From Methylocella silvestris BL2 (GTDB lineage Bacteria; Pseudomonadota; Alphaproteobacteria; Rhizobiales; Beijerinckiaceae): a stretch of DNA of 64,000 bases. Position 1 is the first letter of the stretch; the number at the start of each line of letters is the position of its first letter. The notes beneath the pieces are model-generated. The model did no database searches. It was not told the origin of the DNA and saw nothing but the letters and a program-made list of their open reading frames with translations. A program made the translations under genes and the position numbers. The stretch lies in the NCBI RefSeq assembly GCF_000021745.1, contig NC_011666.1, forward strand, positions 3,499,001 through 3,563,000, in the 5' to 3' direction. This document shows, piece after piece, positions 15,732 through 23,301 of this stretch.

Positions 15732-16154
15732 TCAGACTAGCGCGGCGTCGAGGGTGATCTCGGCGTTCAGGACCTTCGAGACCGGACAGCCCTGCTTCGC
15801 CTTATTGGCGAGCTCGGCGAATTTTGCGGCGTCGACGCCGGGAATTTTCGCCCGCAAGGTCAGGTGCGATTTGGTGATGGCGAAGCCTTCGCCCTGTTTT
15901 TCCAGCGTCACCTCCGCATGGGTGTCCATCTGGTCCGCCGTCAGCCCCGCCTCGCCGAGGATCAGCGAGAGCGCCATGGTGAAGCAGCCCGCGTGGGCCG
16001 CGCCAAGCAATTCTTCCGGGTTGGTGCCGGGCTGGTCCTCGAAGCGGCTCGCAACGCCATAGGGATAGGCCTTGAGCGCGCCGCTCTGTGTGGTGATCGA
16101 ACCCTGGCCGTCCTTGAACCCGCCCTGCCAGGCGGCCGATGCTGTTCTTTTCAT
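15732..16154 (-). CDS. OsmC/Ohr-family peroxiredoxin
   Basis: 140 residues from the ATG at 16154 (MKRTASAAWQGGFKDGQG), with AGAGGAAA just upstream; an in-frame GTG at 16175 is less likely. The two catalytic cysteines are present: C57 in AAHAGCFTMAL and C123 in KQGCPVSKVL, with the partner residues ASRFEDQPGTNPEELLG. It reduces organic hydroperoxides in the cytoplasm using a dihydrolipoyl or thiol donor. The GTNPEELLGAAHAGCF block favours the OsmC rather than the Ohr branch. Monocistronic-looking, oriented with the downstream redox genes. Confidence 0.92.
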   Translation of the reverse strand: MKRTASAAWQGGFKDGQGSITTQSGALKAYPYGVASRFEDQPGTNPEELLGAAHAGCFTMALSLILGEAGLTADQMDTHAEVTLEKQGEGFAITKSHLTLRAKIPGVDAAKFAELANKAKQGCPVSKVLNAEITLDAALV

Positions 16155-16243
16155 GGATTTCCTCTTCATCGCCACGCCGGCTGAGCCGGCGCCACGGTAA
16201 CGTTTTCAGCCGCGCAAAGCTCCGCTCGCCAGCAATTGTTTTG

Positions 16244-17056
16244 CTACCCGAAGCGGTAGCCGGAAATCGGCGCGCCGAAGACATGGTCGTAATAATCGCG
16301 CACGCCTCTGTCGGCGCCGGCGGCGCCGGCGGCGACCATCAGCGGAATCAGATGGTCCTCATGCGGCTGGCTGATGCGCGCGCCCGGCGCGTTGTCCCAT
16401 CCGGCCAGCGCCTGTGCGCGCGGGGCCGGGTCAAGGCCGATTGCCTCATGGAGGAAGGCGTCGAATTTTTCCGCAATCTGCAAAAGGCGCGGATCGGCGC
16501 CGTAAAAATTCTGCAAATTGTGGAAGCTCATGCCGCTGCCGATGATCAGCACGCCGTCGTCGCGCAGGGGCGCAAGGGCCTCGCCGATGGCGATGTGCGT
16601 TTTCGGATCCATCGAGTCGACGAGGGAGAGCTGCACGACCGGGATGTCCGCCTGCGGATAGAGCAGCAGCAGCGGAATGAAGACGCCGTGGTCGAAGCCG
16701 CGCTCCTTGTCCTCGCCGGCCTCGATCCCGGCCTGTTTCAGCCGCGCGACAACCTCCGCGGCGAGCCTAGGGTCGCCCGGCGCCGGATAGCGCAGCTCAT
16801 AAGTGTGTTTCGGGAAGCCTTGATAGTCATAGATCAACGGCGGATTGGCGCCTGCCGTCACGGTCGGGCGCTTCTCAAGCCAATGGCCGGAGATAATCAG
16901 GATCGCGCGCGGGCGGGCGCCGGCCGCAGCCGAAATCCCGCGCAGATAGGCTTCCATTTTCTTCCAGGCGTCGGGGGCTTTCGGCGGCGGGTCCATGAAA
17001 AAGCAGGGACCGCCGCCATGCGGAATGAACCAGACCGGCAGACGATTGGCGCTCAT
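16244..17056 (-). CDS. DODA-type extradiol aromatic ring-opening dioxygenase family protein
   Basis: 270 residues from the ATG at 17056 (MSANRLPVWFIPHGGGPCFF), with GGAG upstream. LigB-superfamily metal ligands are visible: the PHGGGPCF histidine, SGHWLEKRPTV, and FDHGVFIPLLLLYP, plus GSGMSFHN. The family (plant 4,5-DOPA dioxygenase, bacterial YgiD) opens catechol rings using Fe(II) or Zn. The bacterial substrate is usually unknown. It is cytoplasmic. The upstream gene yceI ends 4 bp before this start, so it probably belongs to the same minus-strand transcript as yceI/cyb561. Confidence 0.88.
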   Translation of the reverse strand: MSANRLPVWFIPHGGGPCFFMDPPPKAPDAWKKMEAYLRGISAAAGARPRAILIISGHWLEKRPTVTAGANPPLIYDYQGFPKHTYELRYPAPGDPRLAAEVVARLKQAGIEAGEDKERGFDHGVFIPLLLLYPQADIPVVQLSLVDSMDPKTHIAIGEALAPLRDDGVLIIGSGMSFHNLQNFYGADPRLLQIAEKFDAFLHEAIGLDPAPRAQALAGWDNAPGARISQPHEDHLIPLMVAAGAAGADRGVRDYYDHVFGAPISGYRFG

Positions 17057-17060
17057 GTTT

Positions 17061-17621
17061 TCAGTCTCCTGCTTTCGTCGCCTTGAGGTCGACGTCGACG
17101 CCGACCTCAAGCGCCACCCATTGTCCGGACGTCCAGGCGCCCTGACCGACGCCGAAGTCGGTGCGGATCAGGTCAAGGCGCCCCTTCGCCGTCGCGGCGT
17201 CGCCGTCGATTGTCAAGGTGAAGGGCAGTACGACATCCTTGGACACGCCCCGGATGGTGAGCCTGCCCGGCGCATCATAGGCTCCGGCGCCCTTGGCGAT
17301 GAAGCGGGTCGTCTCGAAAATCGCCTCTGGATATATTTTGGCGGCGAACCATTCAGGTTCGGGAAGCGCGCGGTCGCGCTGCCCGTCGCCTGTGCTTGCG
17401 CTCGCAAGATCGATCGTCACCTTGGCGTGGCTGGATTCCGGATGGGCCGGATCGAAGGCGATCTCGGCGCTCCACTTGCCGAAGCTGCCCTGGAAGGGAA
17501 CGCCCGTCTGCATGCCGGAAAAGCCGATCCGGCTTTTATGCGGATCGGCGATCCAATTCGCCGCATGGGCAGGCTCCAGCGTCAAAGCAGCCAGCGCGAT
17601 CGCTAGTTTCAGGACTCTCAT
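17061..17621 (-). CDS. YceI-family periplasmic isoprenoid-binding-type protein (copy 2)
   Basis: 186 residues with a signal peptide (KLAIALAALTLEPAHA), then the YceI lipocalin-like fold: NWIADPHKSRIGFSGMQTGV, SHAKVTIDLASASTG, FIAKGAGAYDAPGRLTIRGVSKDV and a C-terminal RTDFGVGQGAW. YceI proteins bind polyisoprenoid or quinone-like lipids in the periplasm. The ATG overlaps the cytochrome b561 stop (ATGA). This copy diverges in sequence from the one at 18227, so the two are not a recent duplication. The pairing with a b-type cytochrome suggests a quinone-linked redox task. Confidence 0.9.
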   Translation of the reverse strand: MRVLKLAIALAALTLEPAHAANWIADPHKSRIGFSGMQTGVPFQGSFGKWSAEIAFDPAHPESSHAKVTIDLASASTGDGQRDRALPEPEWFAAKIYPEAIFETTRFIAKGAGAYDAPGRLTIRGVSKDVVLPFTLTIDGDAATAKGRLDLIRTDFGVGQGAWTSGQWVALEVGVDVDLKATKAGD

Positions 17622-18211
17622 GAGTTCGATTTCTCGACATTGCGCAACGCCGGCAGCATGCGCGCCAGGACGCCGTCGCGGAGCACGAAATGATGGCGCA
17701 GCGCCGCCGCCGCGTGAACCGCGACCAGCGCGAACAGCGCATAGACGGCGAGATGATGCGCGAGCTTCAGAGCTGCTTCAACGGGCGCCTTGTTTTCGAT
17801 CTCAGTGAAAAAAGGCAGATGCGGCCAGGGGAGGACGCCAAACAGCACGGTCGGAATGTTGTAGGGCGAGGCCGAGACCACCGCCCAGCCGGTCAGCGGC
17901 GCAAGCAGCATCGCGGCGTAAAGGCCGATATGGGCGGCCTTGGCGACGCGCCGTTCGGCCTCCGGTATAGCGGCCGAAAGCGGCGGCGGCCTATGCGAGA
18001 GCCGCCATAAGATGCGCAGCAGGATAGCGAGCAGCACCGTGACGCCGATCGACTTGTGCAGCTGATAGAGTTGAAACTGCTGCAGCGTCGAAAGCGTCAG
18101 CCGCGTCATCGAAAAGCCGATGACGCCAAGGGCGACGACGCCAAGCGCGATCAGCCAGTGCAGGGCGATGGCGACGCCGTCATATCCTGGCTCAAAACGC
18201 GCGCCGCTCAT
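17618..18211 (-). CDS. Cytochrome b561-family membrane protein
   Basis: 197 residues with four predicted membrane helices. Candidate haem ligands are H18 in IALHWLIALG, the histidine of LYQLHKSIGV, and the paired histidines in KLAHHLAVYALFALVAVHAAAAL. It starts DGVAIALHWLIA, as in bacterial CybB/YodB proteins. It transfers electrons from quinol across or within the inner membrane. It lies between two yceI genes: 15 bp after the first, with a 4-bp overlap to the second. This b561/YceI association is widespread in Proteobacteria. Confidence 0.93.
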   Translation of the reverse strand: MSGARFEPGYDGVAIALHWLIALGVVALGVIGFSMTRLTLSTLQQFQLYQLHKSIGVTVLLAILLRILWRLSHRPPPLSAAIPEAERRVAKAAHIGLYAAMLLAPLTGWAVVSASPYNIPTVLFGVLPWPHLPFFTEIENKAPVEAALKLAHHLAVYALFALVAVHAAAALRHHFVLRDGVLARMLPALRNVEKSNS

Positions 18212-18226
18212 GGCCGATTTGCCCGC

Positions 18227-18844
18227 CTATTCCTTGCGCTCAAAGCCGGCGCTGATGATGAGGCCGACCTCGTCGCCGATCAGCGGCACATATTTGGTGA
18301 CGCCGAAATCGCTGCGCTTGATCGAACCCGTGGCGTCGAAGCCGACCGTATATTTCTTGTTCAGCGGATTGGGCCCGGCGGCGTTGTAGGTGACGGCGAG
18401 CGTCACCGGCTTCGTCACGCCATGGAAGGTGAGGTCGCCAGTGAGTTGACCGGAGCCGGCCCCCGTGACGACGAGCTTGGTCGATTTGAAGGCGATGTCG
18501 GGATATTTGGCGACGTCGAACCAATCGTCGGCTTTCAGTTCTCCGTCGAGCTTGGCGTTGGTGGTCGAAATGGTCTTGGCCGGAATATGGATCGCCACTG
18601 CGCTTTTTTCCGGCGCCTTGGGGTCAAGCGTCAACTGCCCGGTCACGTCGGTGAATTCGCCGTACCAATTGGTGAAGCCCATATGGGAGACCTTGAAAAG
18701 GACGCGCGTATGGGTCGGATCGACGGCATAGCTTCCGGCTTCAACCGCGGCGGGGGCCGTCTGGGCTTTGGCCGGAGCGCTGAGGAAAGGCGCGGCGAGA
18801 AGGGCCGCCAGCAGGGCCGCCTTGGACGGAATTTTGTTCAACAT
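18227..18844 (-). CDS. YceI-family periplasmic protein (copy 1)
   Basis: 205 residues from the ATG at 18844 (MLNKIPSKAALLAALLAAPFL). Signal peptide to about residue 28 (APAKA/QT). The YceI fold is complete: YAVDPTHTRVLFKVSHMGF, WYGEFTDVTGQLTLDP, ADDWFDVAKYPDIAFKST, LTFHGVTKPVTLAVTYN and KRSDFGVTKYVPLIGDEV. First gene of the yceI-cyb561-yceI operon. The divergent LysR gene starts 115 bp upstream and probably controls it. Confidence 0.93.
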   Translation of the reverse strand: MLNKIPSKAALLAALLAAPFLSAPAKAQTAPAAVEAGSYAVDPTHTRVLFKVSHMGFTNWYGEFTDVTGQLTLDPKAPEKSAVAIHIPAKTISTTNAKLDGELKADDWFDVAKYPDIAFKSTKLVVTGAGSGQLTGDLTFHGVTKPVTLAVTYNAAGPNPLNKKYTVGFDATGSIKRSDFGVTKYVPLIGDEVGLIISAGFERKE

Positions 18845-18942
18845 GCGAGGCTCGCTTCCTGAATTTCGGGGCGCATGGCCCGGTTGGGCGATCAATAGCG
18901 CGTTTCTTTCGCAGGAAAACTGATAAAGATTTGATCGACTCT

Positions 18943-18957
18943 ATCGAAACATTCGAT
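18943..18957. promoter_or_regulatory. Palindromic operator candidate for the divergent LysR gene
   Basis: ATCGA-N5-TCGAT is a perfect inverted repeat ending 1 nt before the LysR ATG at 18959. A partial further repeat (TTTGATCG) lies just upstream. The location suits autoregulation and control of the divergent yceI operon. Confidence 0.45.
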
Positions 18958-18958
18958 C

Positions 18959-19882
18959 ATGCCCGCGCTAACCCCTTCCTATGACCAATTGCAGGTCTTT
19001 CTCGCCGTCGTCGACGAAGGCAGTTTTTCGGCCGCCGCGCGGAGTTTGAAAAGAGCGCAATCGGCCGTCACCTACGCGATCCAGAAGCTGGAAGAACAGC
19101 TCGACGTGCGGCTGTTCGACCGCGCGGCCTACCGGCCCGCGCTTACCGAAGCCGGACGCGCCTTGCTGCCGCGCGCACGGCTGGTCGCGGACGAGATGCA
19201 GGCGCTGCGCAGCCACGCCGACGCGATCGCCGCCGGCGCGGAGCCGGAGCTCCGGCTTGTCGTCGACGCCATGTTCCCGATGGACAGGCTGGTCGAGGCG
19301 CTGCGTCTTGTCAGCGCGCGCTTTCCCTTTTCGCCGCCGCGCATCTATGTCGACTCGATGGGAGCGGCCGCCGAGCTCGTGCTGAACGGCGTCTGCGCCA
19401 TTGGCCTCCTGCTCGAATTCAGCAGCAGCTTCGAGCAGCTCCAACGCGACAAGCTCATAGACATCGCGATGATCCCGGTGGCGGCGCCAATCCATCCGCT
19501 CGGCGGCGCGGAAAGCCCGGTGTCGATCGAGGAGCTGCGCCCGCATGTGCAGCTGGTTTTATCCGATCGGTCCGGCCTCTCCGGCGACCGCGATTATGGG
19601 GTGTATTCGACGCGGACCTGGCGCATCGCCGACCTTGGCGCGAAGCACGCCATGCTCAAGGCCGGGCTTGGCTGGGGCAGCCTGCCGGCGCATCTTGTCG
19701 CGGAGGATCTAGCCAATGGGCGCTTGCGGCGCATCCAGATTCTGGATGAGGCGGGCTTAAGCGAAGCGGTGCGACTGCCGCTCTGCTCCGCGTTTCGCCG
19801 CGATCGTCCGCCGGGGCCGGCAGGCCGGCATTTGCTTGCCCATCTGTCAGTGGCGTCCGCGGCGGCCGCGATGGAAGGTTGA
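18959..19882 (+). CDS. LysR-family transcriptional regulator
   Basis: 307 residues. The N-terminal winged helix-turn-helix is at about 8-65 (YDQLQVFLAVVDEGSFSAAARSLKRAQSAVTYAIQKLE), followed by a linker helix and a periplasmic-binding-protein-like effector domain from about 95. It is divergent from the yceI-cyb561-yceI operon across a 115-bp gap and is the likely regulator of it. The effector is unknown. A perfect palindrome sits immediately upstream of the start. Confidence 0.92.
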   Translation: MPALTPSYDQLQVFLAVVDEGSFSAAARSLKRAQSAVTYAIQKLEEQLDVRLFDRAAYRPALTEAGRALLPRARLVADEMQALRSHADAIAAGAEPELRLVVDAMFPMDRLVEALRLVSARFPFSPPRIYVDSMGAAAELVLNGVCAIGLLLEFSSSFEQLQRDKLIDIAMIPVAAPIHPLGGAESPVSIEELRPHVQLVLSDRSGLSGDRDYGVYSTRTWRIADLGAKHAMLKAGLGWGSLPAHLVAEDLANGRLRRIQILDEAGLSEAVRLPLCSAFRRDRPPGPAGRHLLAHLSVASAAAAMEG

Positions 19883-19925
19883 AGGATCAAGGCTTCAACG
19901 GCGGTCGGCGTCCAGGAACTCCCGC

Positions 19926-19956
19926 TTGATCATTACGCCTCTCATGTCTCTATAAT
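19926..19956 (+). promoter_or_regulatory. Possible sigma-70-type promoter for the phosphatase/kinase gene
   Basis: TTGATC at 19926-19931 and a perfect TATAAT at 19951-19956, with a longer than ideal 19-bp spacer. It lies about 48 bp before the ATG at 20004, in an AT-rich gap after the LysR gene. Confidence 0.4.
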
Positions 19957-20003
19957 GAAATCAGTCCGCCAGATTCCGGGCGCTTCCCCTTATCGGAAAA
20001 GCA

Positions 20004-21776
20004 ATGACTATGCCGCCGGATCTCTCCAGCCGTGTCCTTGCCGCTGCGCAGAAAACGCCTGTGACCACGATGGGCGAGGGCGATAGGCTCGAGATCGAAT
20101 TCGGTCTTTGCTCGCGCATCGGAAAACGAGAGCGCAACGAGGATTATGCGGGCGTCTATCTCGGCGCTCCCGAGGAGCGGGCGACGCTTGGAATTGTCGC
20201 CGCGCTCGCCGACGGCATGGGCGGCGCCAAGGGCGGCCGCGTCGCCGCCGAACTTGCCGTGCGCAGCTTTATCGACGGCTATGTCAGCGAAGCTGCGTTG
20301 CGCGGCGTCCGGGTCGCCGGAGCCCGGAGCCTCGAGGCGATCAACCGCTGGGCCCATGCGATCGGCCGCGCCGACGCCGCCCTGCAGGATATGGGATCGA
20401 CCTTCACCGGTCTGATCCTGCAAGGTCGCCAGGCGCATGTGCTGCATGTCGGCGATTCGCGCCTCTACCGGCTGCGCGACGGCAGGCTGACGCTGCTCAC
20501 CAATGATCACACGTTGCGGGGCGCCGGCCGCAACCACATTCTGACGCGGGCGATCGGCCCCTCTCCCGCGCTGCAGATCGATTATCTCAAAGAAGAAGCG
20601 CGCACGCATGACCGCTATCTCATCTGCAGCGACGGCGTTCATGGCGTGCTGCCGGACCGCGCCCTCGCGGAAGAGCTGGCGCGCCGGACCTCGCCCGAGG
20701 AAACCGCGTCGCACATAGTCGACGCCGCGACCGACGCGCGCAGCGCCGACAATATGACGGCGATCGTACTCGACGTGCTGGGCCTTCCCGTCGCCAATCT
20801 GGCCGATCTCCAGCGCACGGCCGCCGCCCTGCCAATCATCGCGACTCCGTCGGCCGGCGAGCGCGTGGATGATTATTCTCTAAGCGCCATTCTCGCGGAC
20901 GGACCCTATAGCCGCGTGTTTCGCGGCCTCGACGAGACCACCGGCCAGCAGGTCGTGGTCAAATTGCCGAAACCCTCGGTTGCGGGCGATGCCGTGTTGC
21001 GCCAGGCGTTCTTGCGGGAAAGCTGGATCACCACGCGGATCCGCAGCCCTTTCGTCGGCGAATGTATCGACGTGCCGCCGAGTCGGCGCTCTTGCCTTTA
21101 TACGGTGATGCCGTTTTACGAAGGCGAAACGCTGGAGCGGCGCCTTGGCCGGGCGCCGACCATCCGGATCGCCTCCGGCCTTCAAATCGCGATCCGGCTG
21201 GCGCGGGGCGTCGCGGCGCTGCACCGCGCCGGCGTCATTCATCGCGATATCAAACCCGACAATGTGATCCTGCAAAGCGAGGGCGGGCTGAAGCTCGTCG
21301 ATCTCGGCGTCGCCCGCCTGCCGCAGCTTGAGGACGTCGCCAAGGCGGCGGCGCCAGGCACGCCGAGCTTCATGGCGCCGGAGCTGTTCGAGGGCGCGCC
21401 GGGAGACGAACTCTCCGATCAATTCGCGCTGGGCGTGACGATCTTCCGGATGTTCACAGGCGCCTATCCCTATGGCGAGATCGAGCCATTCTCGCGCCCG
21501 CGCTTTGGCCGTCCGGTTTCGCTGTCGAAGCTGCGGCCCGATCTGCCCGCCTGGATCGACCGTGCGCTGTCGCGCGCATTTGCGGTCAAGCGGGAAGATC
21601 GCTTTAACGATGTGCTCGAGCTCATTTATGAGTTCGAGCACGGCGCCGACCGGGCCAGTCCCGCCGACGATGTCCGGCTGCCGCTTTACGAGCGCAATCC
21701 GCTGATGTTCTGGAAAGCCGTCGCGGCGCTGCTCGCCCTCGCGCTTCTCGCGACGCTAGCCGCGCCGCATCGTTGA
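20004..21776 (+). CDS. Bifunctional PP2C-type phosphatase / Ser-Thr protein kinase, membrane-anchored
   Basis: 590 residues with two enzymes in one chain. Residues 30-260 are a PP2C phosphatase with metal-binding motifs RNED (44-47), ADGMGG (69-74), HVGDSR (148-153), SDG (209-211) and DN (249-250). Residues 290-545 are a protein kinase with Lys320 in VVVKLPKP, the catalytic loop HRDIKPDN (413-420), DLG in place of DFG (433-435) and an APE motif (458-460). A C-terminal helix (about 568-586) anchors the protein, leaving only a short tail outside. The kinase lacks a sensor domain. A second ATG lies two codons in. It may phosphorylate and dephosphorylate the same targets. Similar fusions occur across Proteobacteria; targets are unknown. 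Confidence 0.92.
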   Translation: MTMPPDLSSRVLAAAQKTPVTTMGEGDRLEIEFGLCSRIGKRERNEDYAGVYLGAPEERATLGIVAALADGMGGAKGGRVAAELAVRSFIDGYVSEAALRGVRVAGARSLEAINRWAHAIGRADAALQDMGSTFTGLILQGRQAHVLHVGDSRLYRLRDGRLTLLTNDHTLRGAGRNHILTRAIGPSPALQIDYLKEEARTHDRYLICSDGVHGVLPDRALAEELARRTSPEETASHIVDAATDARSADNMTAIVLDVLGLPVANLADLQRTAAALPIIATPSAGERVDDYSLSAILADGPYSRVFRGLDETTGQQVVVKLPKPSVAGDAVLRQAFLRESWITTRIRSPFVGECIDVPPSRRSCLYTVMPFYEGETLERRLGRAPTIRIASGLQIAIRLARGVAALHRAGVIHRDIKPDNVILQSEGGLKLVDLGVARLPQLEDVAKAAAPGTPSFMAPELFEGAPGDELSDQFALGVTIFRMFTGAYPYGEIEPFSRPRFGRPVSLSKLRPDLPAWIDRALSRAFAVKREDRFNDVLELIYEFEHGADRASPADDVRLPLYERNPLMFWKAVAALLALALLATLAAPHR

Positions 21777-21801
21777 GGCGGCAAGCCTCTCCGCAAGCCG
21801 C

Positions 21802-22239
21802 TCAGCGATGCACCAGGACGGGGATCTTGCAATGCGTCAACACCTTGGCTGTCTCGCTGCCGAGGATCAGCGCCGAAATGCCCTTGCGTCCATGCGAGGA
21901 CATAATGATGAGATCGGCGCCCTTGTCCGAGGCGGTCGAAATGATGGCCTCATAGGGGCGGTCGTTTTCGACTTGCACGGTTTCCACGGCGACGCCGGCC
22001 GCCTTGGCGATCGCCGCGGCGGCGTCGAGGGTCTTCTGCGCCAGCTCGGTCAGCCGCGCCGTATAATCGGCGGGCGTATCCTCGATCATGGCGGCTTCGG
22101 CCGAAAAGACCTGGAACGGCAGGGTGACCATCAGGAAGGTCACCTTCGCGCCGATCTTCTGAGCGAGTTCGACGCCGTGGATCACCGCCTTTCCGGCAAG
22201 CTCGGAGCCGTCGGTCGGGATGAGAATATTGGTGTACAC
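21802..22239 (-). CDS. Universal stress protein, UspA family
   Basis: 145 residues from the GTG at 22239, chosen because GAGGAGGAA lies about 6 nt upstream (an in-frame ATG at 22257 would place that sequence inside the gene). It begins VYTNILIPTDGSELAGKAV. The C-terminal nucleotide-binding signature is visible at IIMSSHGRKGISALILGSETAKVLTH, so an ATP-binding Usp is likely. Single-domain and cytoplasmic. It is convergent with the phosphatase/kinase gene, ending 25 bp from it. Confidence 0.92.
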   Translation of the reverse strand: MYTNILIPTDGSELAGKAVIHGVELAQKIGAKVTFLMVTLPFQVFSAEAAMIEDTPADYTARLTELAQKTLDAAAAIAKAAGVAVETVQVENDRPYEAIISTASDKGADLIIMSSHGRKGISALILGSETAKVLTHCKIPVLVHR

Positions 22240-22635
22240 GCGTTCCTCCTCGATCATCTTTGATTAAAGCCTTGCGGCGTGCGTCGCCTGATCGGCTTAT
22301 CCTCGATACATGGCCTAAGCGTTGAGGTTGATCAATGCGGGAACGGGCGCGCCGGTCAGCATGAGGCAAGGCTCGGGCGATATTTTGCCGAAACGGGGTT
22401 GGCGGCCGGGCGGAGCGCCGGAGAGCGCCGAGCGTTTCGTCTGGATCGGCGGGCGAGGCGCGGACCCGTCCGGGGCAAGGTTGCTTCGCCGCAGCATTAT
22501 GAAATCATGGCGACCACTTGGCGTCGTCAAAATGCGATAAAGGCGTCGATTGAGATGATTGGACGTTACGGCCTGAAGGTCCGATGATCCAGTCGCGTCA
22601 AGCGCCAGCGGCGCCGCCAAACATAAGGAACAGCC
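22240..22635. other. Gene-free gap before the HdeD gene
   Basis: About 395 bp. Short open frames exist on both strands but none has a Shine-Dalgarno sequence, recognisable motif or hydrophobic pattern. It must hold the promoters for the divergent usp and hdeD-like genes. No clear operator or hairpin was seen. Confidence 0.5.
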
Positions 22636-23262
22636 ATGAGCAACAATCCCGCAACCAATTCGCCGACCCCCATCCCGCCCGATCCGCTGGCGCCAGGGAG
22701 CCGACTACTCGCCGGCTCGCTCGGCCGCGCCATGGGAGCGCATTGGAAGCTGATCCTCGCCGAAGGAATCCTGCTTCTCGTGCTCGGCGTTCTCGCCGTG
22801 ATGACGCCCTTTGTCGCCGGAGTCGCCACCGCGCTGTTCCTCGGCTGGCTGTTTCTCTTCTCCGGCGTCGCCGGCCTCATCTTCACCTATCAGTCACGCG
22901 GCGATCCGGGCTTCTGGTGGGCGCTGCTGTCGTCCGCCGTCGCGGTTCTGGCCGGTCTTGCCCTTTTGGCGAATCCGGTTGGCGGCCTGTTTTCCCTGAC
23001 CTTCGTTCTGATCGCCTATTTCATCGTCGACGGCGTCGTGACCATCATGCTTGGCCTCGAGCAGCGCCGCCATTTGTCGGGCGGCTGGCAATGGGTGGTC
23101 TTCAGCGGCGTGGTCGATCTGATCCTCGCCGCGCTGGTGATCTCCGGCCTGCCGGGCTCGTTCCTTTGGGCGGTCGGCCTGCTCGTCGGCATCGACCTCG
23201 CCTTCGCCGGCGCCTCGATCATCAGCATCGCTTTGGCGGCGCGAAAGGCGGCCAGCGCGTAA
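22636..23262 (+). CDS. HdeD-family (DUF308) membrane protein
   Basis: 208 residues. After a proline-rich cytoplasmic start there are six hydrophobic segments in three pairs, e.g. LILAEGILLLVLGVLAVMTP and ALFLGWLFLFSGVAGLIF. These repeat the DUF308 pattern of a helix pair with conserved glycines. In E. coli HdeD contributes to acid resistance at high cell density; elsewhere the role is general stress. It is next to, and divergent from, a universal stress protein gene. Confidence 0.9.
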   Translation: MSNNPATNSPTPIPPDPLAPGSRLLAGSLGRAMGAHWKLILAEGILLLVLGVLAVMTPFVAGVATALFLGWLFLFSGVAGLIFTYQSRGDPGFWWALLSSAVAVLAGLALLANPVGGLFSLTFVLIAYFIVDGVVTIMLGLEQRRHLSGGWQWVVFSGVVDLILAALVISGLPGSFLWAVGLLVGIDLAFAGASIISIALAARKAASA

Positions 23263-23301
23263 CGCGACAAGCCGCCTCTGGCTCCGGGTTGAGAACCCGA
23301 T

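Noticed and set aside
22264-22635. Short open frames on both strands
   Set aside because: No ribosome site, motif or hydrophobic pattern, and the frames overlap each other.
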